From positions 1 through 29,447 of the forward strand of contig NZ_NPEF01000019.1 of assembly GCF_002811955.1 (NCBI RefSeq): 29,447 nt of DNA. The letters run 5' to 3'. The stretch is from Leptospira ellisii (GTDB taxonomy: Bacteria > Spirochaetota > Leptospiria > Leptospirales > Leptospiraceae). The notes below the pieces were generated by a model. It worked only from the letters and a program-made list of their open reading frames with translations, did no database searches and had not been told where the DNA came from. Position numbers and translations under genes: made by a program. Shown piece after piece: positions 19,982 through 26,469 of the stretch (the first letter of the stretch is position 1; each line of letters opens with the position of its first letter).

Positions 19982-20944
19982 TCAGGGGTTGCAGTTTCGG
20001 ATTTCGTTAACCGATCGGATCGAAGGCTCGTCCGAAAATCTGCGGAACGGCGGTTCGATCGTCGATTTCGTTTCCGTAGAGGGGGCGATTCCCACGGCTC
20101 CGAAGGAAGTGGGAGGGGAAAAACAGAGCGGGAATCGTTTCGCGGTTTCGAGAGTTTTTTGTCCGCCTCGGAACGCGTAAACGAATTCTAAAATTTGAAT
20201 GTACAAAAGGGAAGAGTCCGCGGACCAGCGGATCCTATAACCGGGGGTTTCCTTCCAATCCGGAAGACGGATCCGGGTCGAAACGACCGGTACAATTCCG
20301 ATTCCGGCGCCGGATTTTCGTTCCAGAAGAACGAGTTCCGGTTTTAGGAATTCAAGGTCGTTGTCCGTAACGGCCACGATCATCGCGAGTCCGAATCCGT
20401 TCGGAGAAGGCACCAGCTGAATCGGAACTTCGCCCGGTTCCAAATATCCGGAAAAGGAAAGATCGAGTCTGCGCTTCAAATCGAATCCGGAGGGAACGCG
20501 TGAGAAACTTCCGTATTCGTCGTCCCTTCCCCCGATCCAGTAAAGGGAATCCGTATCCGTATGATAATAGACGCTTCCCGGCAGAATCCAGGAGGAGAAG
20601 CGGATTTCCTCGACGGGAGACGCGGAACGTTCAGGATCGAAAATTCGTATTATGGAATTGTAATTTCGTTTTAACGAGGTTCCTTGTAAAGGATTCCAGG
20701 AATCCTTTTCCTGATATAAAACCTCGGTTTGGGCGATTTGTTTTCCGGAAGAGGACCATCCTCTTTCCAGAGTCAGAGAAGCGTTCCTCCAAACCAAAAA
20801 AGAGCACGATAAGAGCTGAAAAACGGAGATCGACAAAACGATCACGATTCGAAGGGGAAGATATCGACTTCGAGATCGTAGGGCAACCCCGCCCGTTGAG
20901 AGCGGAGTCGCGCGTTCTACTTCGAGAGATCGGATTATCTCCAA
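19982..20944 (-). CDS. Membrane-anchored protein of unknown function
   Basis: I do not recognise this family. After a basic N-terminus there is one hydrophobic segment (LPLRIVIVLSISVFQLLSCSFLVW), which could be a membrane anchor or, with LLSC, a lipobox. About 270 residues follow with repeated beta-rich blocks containing Trp/Ser/Asp (SSWILPGSVYYHTDTDSLYW, RIRWSADSSLLYIQI) that suggest a beta-propeller-like extracytoplasmic domain. The start is uncertain: the frame is open to 21088 inside the hydrolase gene. TTG 20944 overlaps the hydrolase stop by ten bases and gives 320 residues; GTG 20845 is another option. It directly follows hydrolase copy 1, so coupled expression is likely. Its first 124 bases lie in the 468-base repeat and recur, truncated, behind hydrolase copy 2. 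Confidence 0.68.
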   Translation of the reverse strand: MEIIRSLEVERATPLSTGGVALRSRSRYLPLRIVIVLSISVFQLLSCSFLVWRNASLTLERGWSSSGKQIAQTEVLYQEKDSWNPLQGTSLKRNYNSIIRIFDPERSASPVEEIRFSSWILPGSVYYHTDTDSLYWIGGRDDEYGSFSRVPSGFDLKRRLDLSFSGYLEPGEVPIQLVPSPNGFGLAMIVAVTDNDLEFLKPELVLLERKSGAGIGIVPVVSTRIRLPDWKETPGYRIRWSADSSLLYIQILEFVYAFRGGQKTLETAKRFPLCFSPPTSFGAVGIAPSTETKSTIEPPFRRFSDEPSIRSVNEIRNCNP

Positions 20945-21288
20945 CCCTCGTTTTTGATCTCGCTGTGGTTGAGATACAATCCGGCAGCCGCCACGGAAGG
21001 AGCTCTGGTATGTCCTTGAAACTGAGTGTACGTGACATTCGAGTTGAAAGGCCAGATCCCTTCGCTCTGTGTCAGAGAGGATTGGCATTTATTTAAACCG
21101 CCGGCTTTGTTGTAAGCACAGGAAGAATGATACGCCACCGCGTAATCGTCCTCTCCCGGGAGAATCAATGAAGCTCCGGCCATACCTTTGTATCCCGGCA
21201 CTTGATAGATCGTAACTCCCGCAGTGTTGTTGTGGTTGTAAGCCCCGCGCGCAGTGGAAACGATCAGGGATTTGTCCATCGCGTTTCC
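20821..21288. repeat. 468-bp perfect direct repeat, copy 1
   Basis: By eye, every base of 20821-21288 matches 23379-23846 in the same orientation, with a constant offset of 2558. It covers the last 117 codons of hydrolase copy 1, its stop codon, and 114 bases beyond, which include the beginning of the following anchored-protein gene. Identity stops abruptly at both ends. On the hydrolase side the genes remain homologous but diverged; on the other side the sequences are unrelated. Confidence 0.93.
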
Positions 21289-21762
21289 TCCGAATCCGAA
21301 TGTGATTCCGTTCAGAGCGGAAGCAAGTTCGGATCCTCCGGAAGCTGCGGCCAACGCGGTCACTTTCGTGATGTTATATCCGCGGCTGGAAACGCTTGCT
21401 CCCAAGTTGGCGAGCCAATACTCAGTTACGTAACAACCCGCACTGTGGCAAACGATTTTGCAGGTGTTGGATCCTTTGCAATAATTGTTCACCACGGTCG
21501 TAAAGTTTGTTTGCGCTCTTGCGGTTCCGTATGTTCTCGGATCCGAAGTGCCGTCGTAACCCACAAATACCTTCGCTCCTGAAACAGAATTTACGCTGCT
21601 TCCCCAATAATTGTTCACATCCACAGTACCGGTTCCGTTGTGATTCTTGTCCGACTTTCCGTGAACGAACACGGTATAAGTTTCTGCGGAAATCGCTCCC
21701 GCAAAAAGAAACACGCACAGAGCCAGTCCCATCATCCGATTTCTTTTCAAATTTCTCGTCAT
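20935..21762 (-). CDS. Secreted alpha/beta hydrolase, copy 1
   Basis: Exported 275-residue protein. The signal peptide MMGLALCVFLFAGAISA is cleaved near residue 26, then comes YTVFVHGKSDKN (oxyanion strand). The nucleophile elbow is CHSAGC with S107, a variant of GxSxG; candidate acid is D205 or D206 in GEDDYAVAYHSS and candidate base H251 in GHTRAPS. Seven cysteines in the mature chain (C95, C101, C105, C110, C215, C226 and related spacing) suggest disulfides in an extracellular enzyme. Lipase, esterase or another ester/amide hydrolase are all possible; the substrate is unknown. ATG 21762 has GGAG 11 bases upstream. A paralogue at 23493-24314 is 93% identical over residues 27-158 and fully identical afterwards. 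The downstream gene overlaps its stop. Confidence 0.85.
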   Translation of the reverse strand: MTRNLKRNRMMGLALCVFLFAGAISAETYTVFVHGKSDKNHNGTGTVDVNNYWGSSVNSVSGAKVFVGYDGTSDPRTYGTARAQTNFTTVVNNYCKGSNTCKIVCHSAGCYVTEYWLANLGASVSSRGYNITKVTALAAASGGSELASALNGITFGFGGNAMDKSLIVSTARGAYNHNNTAGVTIYQVPGYKGMAGASLILPGEDDYAVAYHSSCAYNKAGGLNKCQSSLTQSEGIWPFNSNVTYTQFQGHTRAPSVAAAGLYLNHSEIKNEGWR

Positions 21763-22091
21763 TTTTCACTATTCTCCATTTCTTTTGCAGAGAAGAATCT
21801 TCTCCGCCTAAACATTGGACTCGCCGAGAATTAAGTCAAGTGCAAGTGTATCATTTTATAAATAACAACTAAAATAAATTCTAAATTAAATTGGACGAAG
21901 GTTATATTTTAAATTCAAATCTTGGTTGCTGCCGGTCTTTGGAAAATTACTTTGTTTTCACAAAAAGTAAATTCGAGATAAATAACGTAGCCTTTGAGGT
22001 AGAAAAACGTTTCTCGAAGCGGAGTTTATCGTTTTATTTTTTCGAAAAGCGCGTTAGTTGCAATTTATAAAAGGATAAAAGATGGGAATTC
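21763..22091. other. Divergent promoter region between hydrolase 1 and the plus-strand gene
   Basis: About 330 AT-rich bases with no gene. On the minus strand TTGACT (21834-21839) lies 72 bases before the hydrolase ATG, and the paralogue has the same hexamer 73 bases before its ATG. On the plus strand an AAGGAT (near 22074) precedes ATG 22082, a nine-codon frame that overlaps the real start at 22092. No terminator or repeat was seen. Confidence 0.35.
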
Positions 22092-23315
22092 ATGAAACCT
22101 GTAAATAAATATGTGCTCTATGGGGCGATTGTGTCATTCTTTCTGGTTTTAACGGTGTTCGTTTTCTGGCCTACGGAGCGGGGTGAATCTTGGTTCGAAT
22201 CCGAAACCGAACGTAAAGAAAGGGCGGAGCGAATGGCTAAAAATTCACCGCCCGGCGGATCGGATTCCGTTTTGGAAAACGGTGGTTCCGGTACTTCGCT
22301 GCAGGATATAGACGATTCCGTGCCCATCGAAAGAATATTAGAAGATTATAAAGAATGGTCGCAGTATCCTCCTAATTCGAGGCCGCTTACCAAATACAAC
22401 GAAGATCTTATCCGGCCTTTTTTCATACAAACAACGATGATCGCGATGGCGGATTCTCCGGAGTCGAAGGAGACTAACGGTTATAACTGTCAGCTTCAAC
22501 CCTTGTCCTGGGCCGTGATCGGCCCGCAAGATCAAATGCGCATAACGTTCGAATGTAGACAACAGGACGGCAAGCGAATTCCCGTGGACATCAAAAGCCA
22601 TAGAATGTGGAGGGAATTCGACGGCGAAAAATTCGGAACCCTGAGCGCGGACGTAGGCGACAACGGAACGAACGGGGACGATATCGCGAAGGATCTGCTT
22701 TATACGTTCCAATGGAAACCGACCCAAAAGGATTGGGGAGATATGATTCTGGAAATCGAGTTTAGATACGGACCCAATTTTAAAAAAACGGGCAAGTTGA
22801 ACACTTCCTTTTATTCATCTCCCGGACGTCCCGCGGAATTGAGCGGTTCTTTTGCGGATACTACGAGCGACGGTTCCTTGATCATTCGCGCCGGTATCAA
22901 CGTTTACAAAGCCGGAAATTATCATATCGAAGGGAATTTAAAACACGCGGAAACCGGGGAATACATCGCCTGGGCCACGTTCGACGGCAAACTTTCCGCC
23001 GGTTACGGAGAGGCCGAATTTCTGTTTTACGGAAAATTGATTCGCGATTCCGGTTTGGACGGTCCTTTCGTATTAACGGATATTCGCGGACATAGGGTCA
23101 ATTTGGCCGTGGATCCGGAATGGTTCAGTCAAGGAGAGGAAGGTTTAAAGAAGATACAGGCGGCTAAAACCTCGGAGCCGGATCGGGAATTGGTTCTTCC
23201 ATATAAGGAATTTTATAAGACCAAGTTCTACGATAATCAGCAATTCACCTCCAAACTCTGGGACAGCAACGAAAAGCAGAGGAGAATCAAGGAATTGGAA
23301 AGTATGGAGCGTTGA
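22092..23315 (+). CDS. Membrane-anchored protein between twin hydrolases (choice-of-anchor-like, tentative)
   Basis: A 407-residue protein with one N-terminal membrane anchor (YVLYGAIVSFFLVLTVFVFW, about 8-27), a charged and Gly/Ser-rich linker (30-75) and a large extracytoplasmic part. The segment ILEDYKEWSQYPPNSRPLTKYN (about 82-103) and the later beta-rich block (about 245-340) remind me of proteins annotated with a choice-of-anchor X domain, a weak recognition. I do not assign a function. It is not a lipase foldase, because the RxxFDY motif is missing. It is transcribed opposite to both hydrolases and lies wholly between the two 468-base repeats, so recombination between them would delete it. 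ATG 22092 is preferred, with GGGA just upstream. Confidence 0.75.
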   Translation: MKPVNKYVLYGAIVSFFLVLTVFVFWPTERGESWFESETERKERAERMAKNSPPGGSDSVLENGGSGTSLQDIDDSVPIERILEDYKEWSQYPPNSRPLTKYNEDLIRPFFIQTTMIAMADSPESKETNGYNCQLQPLSWAVIGPQDQMRITFECRQQDGKRIPVDIKSHRMWREFDGEKFGTLSADVGDNGTNGDDIAKDLLYTFQWKPTQKDWGDMILEIEFRYGPNFKKTGKLNTSFYSSPGRPAELSGSFADTTSDGSLIIRAGINVYKAGNYHIEGNLKHAETGEYIAWATFDGKLSAGYGEAEFLFYGKLIRDSGLDGPFVLTDIRGHRVNLAVDPEWFSQGEEGLKKIQAAKTSEPDRELVLPYKEFYKTKFYDNQQFTSKLWDSNEKQRRIKELESMER

Positions 23316-23378
23316 TCTTCGCGGAATCGGTTCGGTTTAGGCGGGTTTTATTTTTTCGTTAAACGCGTGTTTTGTGGG

Positions 23379-23502
23379 AAACGGAGATCGACAAAACGAT
23401 CACGATTCGAAGGGGAAGATATCGACTTCGAGATCGTAGGGCAACCCCGCCCGTTGAGAGCGGAGTCGCGCGTTCTACTTCGAGAGATCGGATTATCTCC
23501 AA
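23379..23502 (-). pseudogene. Truncated 5' remnant of the anchored-protein gene
   Basis: These 124 bases equal the first 124 bases of the anchored-protein gene at 19982-20944 (start TTG 20944 corresponds to 23502). The frame runs through the start of the membrane segment (RIVIVLSISV) and then leaves homology at 23379, ending at a stop at 23359 after five unrelated residues. The remaining 280 codons are absent, so this is a non-functional fragment carried along with hydrolase copy 2. Confidence 0.75.
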
Positions 23503-23846
23503 CCCTCGTTTTTGATCTCGCTGTGGTTGAGATACAATCCGGCAGCCGCCACGGAAGGAGCTCTGGTATGTCCTTGAAACTGAGTGTACGTGACATTCGA
23601 GTTGAAAGGCCAGATCCCTTCGCTCTGTGTCAGAGAGGATTGGCATTTATTTAAACCGCCGGCTTTGTTGTAAGCACAGGAAGAATGATACGCCACCGCG
23701 TAATCGTCCTCTCCCGGGAGAATCAATGAAGCTCCGGCCATACCTTTGTATCCCGGCACTTGATAGATCGTAACTCCCGCAGTGTTGTTGTGGTTGTAAG
23801 CCCCGCGCGCAGTGGAAACGATCAGGGATTTGTCCATCGCGTTTCC
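23379..23846. repeat. 468-bp perfect direct repeat, copy 2
   Basis: Second copy of the repeat at 20821-21288, same orientation. It covers the end of hydrolase copy 2 and the truncated remnant of the anchored-protein gene. The junction at 23378/23379 is with unrelated T-rich DNA that follows the plus-strand gene. Confidence 0.93.
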
Positions 23847-24314
23847 GGCAAAGCCGAAGGTCGCACCATTTAAGGCGGAGGCGAGTTCGGATCCTCCGGA
23901 AGCTGCGGCTAACGCGGTCACCTTCGTAATGTTATATCCTTTGCTCGAAGCGCTTGCTCCCAAGTTGGCGAGCCAATACTCCGTCACGTAACAACCCGCA
24001 CTGTGGCAAACGATTTTGCAGGTGTTGGATCCTTTGCAATAGGTATTGAGAACCGTCGTAAAGTTCGTCTGCGCTCTCGCTGTTCCGTATGTTCTCGGAT
24101 CCGAAGTGCCGTCGTAACCCACGAATACCTTAGCTCCCGACACGGAGTTTACGCTGGTTCCCCAGTAGTTATTCACGTCGGTCGTTCCGGTTCCGTTGTG
24201 ATTCTTATCCGACTTTCCGTGAACGAACACGGTGTAAGTCTGGGCCGAAAGGGATCCTGTGAGAAACAGGGCAAACACGATGATCCCTAGATTCTTTGTC
24301 TTTTTAAGTTTCAT
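23493..24314 (-). CDS. Secreted alpha/beta hydrolase, copy 2
   Basis: Paralogue of the hydrolase at 20935-21762 with the same layout: a signal peptide (LGIIVFALFLTGSLSA) before QTYTVFVHGKSD, nucleophile elbow CHSAGC, acid region GEDDYAVAYHSS and histidine in GHTRAPS. The mature N-terminal half differs from copy 1 at nine of about 132 residues plus many synonymous sites and has a different signal peptide. The last 117 codons are identical at the DNA level. The frame can start at GTG 24323, but the paralogue starts at the position equivalent to ATG 24314, so I use ATG (273 residues). AGGAG lies 13 bases upstream of the ATG, or four upstream of the GTG. It is followed only by a gene remnant, so it is probably monocistronic. 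The substrate is unknown. Confidence 0.84.
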   Translation of the reverse strand: MKLKKTKNLGIIVFALFLTGSLSAQTYTVFVHGKSDKNHNGTGTTDVNNYWGTSVNSVSGAKVFVGYDGTSDPRTYGTARAQTNFTTVLNTYCKGSNTCKIVCHSAGCYVTEYWLANLGASASSKGYNITKVTALAAASGGSELASALNGATFGFAGNAMDKSLIVSTARGAYNHNNTAGVTIYQVPGYKGMAGASLILPGEDDYAVAYHSSCAYNKAGGLNKCQSSLTQSEGIWPFNSNVTYTQFQGHTRAPSVAAAGLYLNHSEIKNEGWR

Positions 24315-24323
24315 TCTCTTCAC

Positions 24324-24659
24324 TATTCTCCTGATATATAATTTAGGAAGGAGTTTCGCAGCATTGTTCAGAACTTACGGAAGTTTAGTCAAGCGTAAGA
24401 GGATTCTTTTTTAAATAACAGGTTGAATAAAAAATTTAAGACCGGCCAAGCGTGGTGTGTGTGGGAACTCCTCTGCAATAAGAACATTGTTCGTTATAAA
24501 GTGTGTGTGGGAACTCTCACGAAATTGTTTCGAAGGATGTGTTTTTTGCGGCGAAACGGATTCGCCGACTTCTCCTGATAGACCGCTTTGAAAAAGTGCG
24601 AAAGTGCGAAGAGGGCAGGGGAGAGGTTTTTCGCATTTCAGAAAATGAATCCAAAACAC
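24324..24659. other. Non-coding region upstream of hydrolase copy 2 with short repeats
   Basis: There is no credible gene in these 336 bases. The region contains TTGACT on the minus strand (24387-24392), a possible -35 element, with the inverted repeat AACTT/AAGTT just beside it (24372-24385). It also carries two exact copies of GTGTGTGTGGGAACTC (24455-24470 and 24501-24516) and a tandem AAAGTGCG pair near 24593-24609. It separates the hydrolase from the upstream radical SAM gene on the same strand. Confidence 0.5.
24455..24516. repeat. Pair of 16-bp direct repeats GTGTGTGTGGGAACTC
   Basis: Two exact 16-base copies at 24455-24470 and 24501-24516, 46 bases apart start to start (between four and five helical turns). 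They lie 140 to 200 bases upstream of hydrolase copy 2. The core TGTGGGAACTC looks like a short motif that I associate with Leptospira intergenic DNA, a recollection I cannot check. They could be protein-binding sites or remnants of a dispersed repeat. Confidence 0.6.
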
Positions 24660-25745
24660 TTACGAATTTTCTTCAATGCCGGGGAAGAGGTTCTCTCCTT
24701 TTGTTAAGCGAAGTTTGTATATGTCGGGAATTCGAAAAAGAGTTTTGTTCAAACGCATGGAATCGTTCAATCCAAGTCGGTCTCTTGCGATTCGAAAACG
24801 TTTCCATAACATTTCCGCATACGGACCGGTTCCGAACATACGCGTTGCATAGTCGGAATCGTAAAGCTTTCCCCCTCTCGCTTGTCGGATCAATCCCTCG
24901 ATTTTGTCCTTTTTCAGCGGATAATTTTTCTCGAGCCAATCTAAGAAGAGGGGCGCGACTTCGTGGGGGAGTCGAAGAAATATCATTCCCGCCGACCGAG
25001 CGCCGGAGGATTGAGCGGAACGTAGAATCGTTTCGAGTTCGTTATCGTTGAGCCCCGGAATTATCGGCGCAGCCATCACACCTGTGGGAACTCCAGCGCT
25101 TGCGAGTTTTCGGATCGTTTCGAGTCTTTTGTCGGGATTAGCGGTTCTCGGCTCCATTCGTTTCCAGAGTTCATGATCTAAGGTGGTAACACTGATATAA
25201 ACTTTTGCCAAATTATGAAATGCAAGGCTTTCCAAAAGATCCAAATCTCTTGTGACTAAAGAAGCTTTGGTAATCATAGCAACCGGTTGTTTGAATTCTA
25301 AAAAGACCTGCAGGAGTTCCCGCGTTATTTCGAATTTCCGTTCCGCCGGCTGATAAATATCGGTTACACCCGCTAATTGAATCGTATGAACTTCTCCTTT
25401 TTGTTTTGCGAGATATTTCCGCAAAAGGGCCGGCGCGTTCTTTTTCACGAAAATTTTCGTTTCGAAATCGATTCCGGGAGAAAGATCCACGTAAGCGTGA
25501 TTCGGTCGGGCGTAACAATAAATACAACCGTGTTCACATCCTCGATAGGGATTGATCGAGCGGGTGAAGCCTAAATCGGGACAATCATTTTCGGATACGA
25601 TACTTTTGGCTCTTTCATCCATGAAAATCGTTCTCGGAGAAAGTTGTTCTTCATCGTCGAACGGATCCCTTTCCCGAATCGTTGATTCGAATCTACCAGG
25701 GATTTTAACTTCGGTGCCACGATTGCTTTTTCGCTTTTCAAACAT
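24660..25745 (-). CDS. Radical SAM protein of the SplB/PA0069 group
   Basis: A 361-residue cytoplasmic radical S-adenosylmethionine enzyme. The 4Fe-4S motif CxxxCxxC is C70, C74, C77 in YRGCEHGCIYCYARP, and the surrounding INPYRGCEHGC is typical of COG1533 (SplB-related) proteins such as PA0069/Rv2578c. Further support comes from TDIYQPAERKFEITRELLQVF and APIIPGLNDNELETIL, which belong to the partial TIM barrel. It lacks the conserved cysteine context of the true spore photoproduct lyase of endospore formers, so DNA repair is only a guess; the family reaction is largely unknown. It is divergent from the copper operon and has no obvious Shine-Dalgarno before ATG 25745. Confidence 0.88.
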   Translation of the reverse strand: MFEKRKSNRGTEVKIPGRFESTIRERDPFDDEEQLSPRTIFMDERAKSIVSENDCPDLGFTRSINPYRGCEHGCIYCYARPNHAYVDLSPGIDFETKIFVKKNAPALLRKYLAKQKGEVHTIQLAGVTDIYQPAERKFEITRELLQVFLEFKQPVAMITKASLVTRDLDLLESLAFHNLAKVYISVTTLDHELWKRMEPRTANPDKRLETIRKLASAGVPTGVMAAPIIPGLNDNELETILRSAQSSGARSAGMIFLRLPHEVAPLFLDWLEKNYPLKKDKIEGLIRQARGGKLYDSDYATRMFGTGPYAEMLWKRFRIARDRLGLNDSMRLNKTLFRIPDIYKLRLTKGENLFPGIEENS

Positions 25746-25848
25746 ACGCTAATAGTTTTATTAAAATAATATACACTCATATGATTAGTAAACAAATATT
25801 TGGTTATTTTATCGTTAAGATGAATTTTTTGAGATATCGATTTCCGCT

Positions 25849-25895
25849 CCCGAATTCGGGCGTTTACCCGTTGGCGGGAATTTTTCCTTTTTTCC
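25849..25895 (+). promoter_or_regulatory. Overlapping hairpins and T-run upstream of csoR
   Basis: CCCGAATTCGGG (25849-25860) is a perfect palindrome. CCCG (25867-25870) pairs with CGGG (25875-25878) and is followed by a T-rich run to 25893, a terminator-like shape on the plus strand. CGGG of the first element can instead pair with CCCG of the second around CGTTTA, so alternative foldings exclude each other, as in attenuators. It lies between the divergent radical SAM gene and csoR, about 60 bases before the csoR start. Confidence 0.35.
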
Positions 25896-25938
25896 AAATA
25901 AAAAATTTGTCGACGAGGGTTTGAATTTTGTCTATAGG

Positions 25939-25950
25939 ATAGGGGGGTAT
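25939..25950 (+). promoter_or_regulatory. Candidate CsoR operator overlapping the csoR ribosome-binding site
   Basis: ATA-GGGGGG-TAT is an inverted repeat around a six-G tract. CsoR/RcnR/FrmR-family operators characteristically combine a G-tract with flanking A/T inverted repeats. The G-tract ends eight bases before ATG 25956 and is the only purine-rich stretch there, so it may double as the ribosome-binding site. TATAGG (25933-25938), just upstream, could be a -10 element. Copper-induced release of CsoR would then start the operon. Confidence 0.5.
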
Positions 25951-25955
25951 ATGAT

Positions 25956-26243
25956 ATGAAACCGAAACACAAACTTCATTCCGATCCTAAGGTGAAGGGG
26001 AATTTGAACCTAAGATTGAAAAAAATCGAAGGGCAGATCCGCGGAATCCAGGGAATGATCGATCGGGAAGAATATTGCGACGACGTTTTGAACCAATTAT
26101 CCTCGGTGAGATCCGCATTGGACGGAGTTTCTAAGACTCTTTTGAAAAGTCATATTCAGACCTGCGTAGTGGAACGTTTTAAACGGAACGATTCCGAAAT
26201 CTTGGATGAGTTTATGATCACCATGGACCGGATTTTAAAATAG
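25956..26243 (+). CDS. csoR: CsoR-type copper-sensing repressor
   Basis: A 95-residue member of the CsoR/RcnR/FrmR (DUF156) all-helical repressor family, which lets go of DNA when it binds its effector. The Cu(I) ligand set Cys-His-Cys is visible as C41 (EEYCDDVL), H66 and C70 (SHIQTC), with the usual family opening LNLRLKKIEGQIRGIQGMI and closing helices. No formaldehyde-type or Ni-type N-terminal histidine set is seen, and the copper genes follow directly, so copper is the expected signal. It heads the operon csoR-copZ-copA, ending 16 bases before copZ. The candidate operator lies over its own start region, which suggests autoregulation. Confidence 0.92.
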   Translation: MKPKHKLHSDPKVKGNLNLRLKKIEGQIRGIQGMIDREEYCDDVLNQLSSVRSALDGVSKTLLKSHIQTCVVERFKRNDSEILDEFMITMDRILK

Positions 26244-26259
26244 ATCGGAGGATATCGTC

Positions 26260-26469
26260 ATGAAAGAAATCAAATTAGCCGTCGCGGGCATGACCTGCGC
26301 ACATTGCGTAAAAACCGTCGAGTCCGCATTAAAAGAAATCGGTTTAAACGGAAAGGCGAGCTTGGAAAACGGGGAAGTCGTCTATCAAGGCGAAGGCACC
26401 GAAGGCGAGCTTTCCGAAGTAAGGGCCGCAATCGAAGAGGAAGGCTACGTTCCGGGGGCGGTCAAATGA
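26260..26469 (+). CDS. copZ: Copper chaperone (HMA domain)
   Basis: A 69-residue single heavy-metal-associated domain of the CopZ/Atx1 type. It carries the Cu(I)-binding GMTCAHC motif (C13, C16) after the first beta-strand, followed by VKTVESALKEIGL and the typical closing VRAAIEEEGY. Such proteins hand Cu(I) to the N-terminal domain of CopA or to CsoR in the cytoplasm. GGAGG lies eight bases before its ATG. Its stop overlaps the copA start (ATGA), a strong sign of translational coupling in the operon. Confidence 0.93.
   Translation: MKEIKLAVAGMTCAHCVKTVESALKEIGLNGKASLENGEVVYQGEGTEGELSEVRAAIEEEGYVPGAVK

Noticed and set aside
22082..22108. A nine-codon frame overlapping the start of the anchored protein gene
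   Set aside because: It has a fair ribosome-binding site (AAGGAT) and could be a decoy start, but such short frames arise often by chance; noted only.
22092..23315. The anchored protein as a lipase-specific foldase (Lif)
   Set aside because: It has the single N-terminal anchor, but the RxxFDY motif and helical repeat character are missing; its visible pattern is beta-rich.
20821..23846. The 468-base repeats as insertion sequence or transposon ends
   Set aside because: They are in direct orientation, contain hydrolase coding sequence, lack terminal inverted repeats and enclose no transposase.
24660..25745. Spore photoproduct lyase
   Set aside because: The CxxxCxxC context fits the wider SplB/PA0069 group; nothing else suggests sporulation, and a DNA-lesion role cannot be supported.
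26304..26465. N-terminal extension of copA upstream of ATG 26466
   Set aside because: It is an out-of-frame reading of copZ rich in Arg; the ATGA overlap and the HMA domain start fix the real start.
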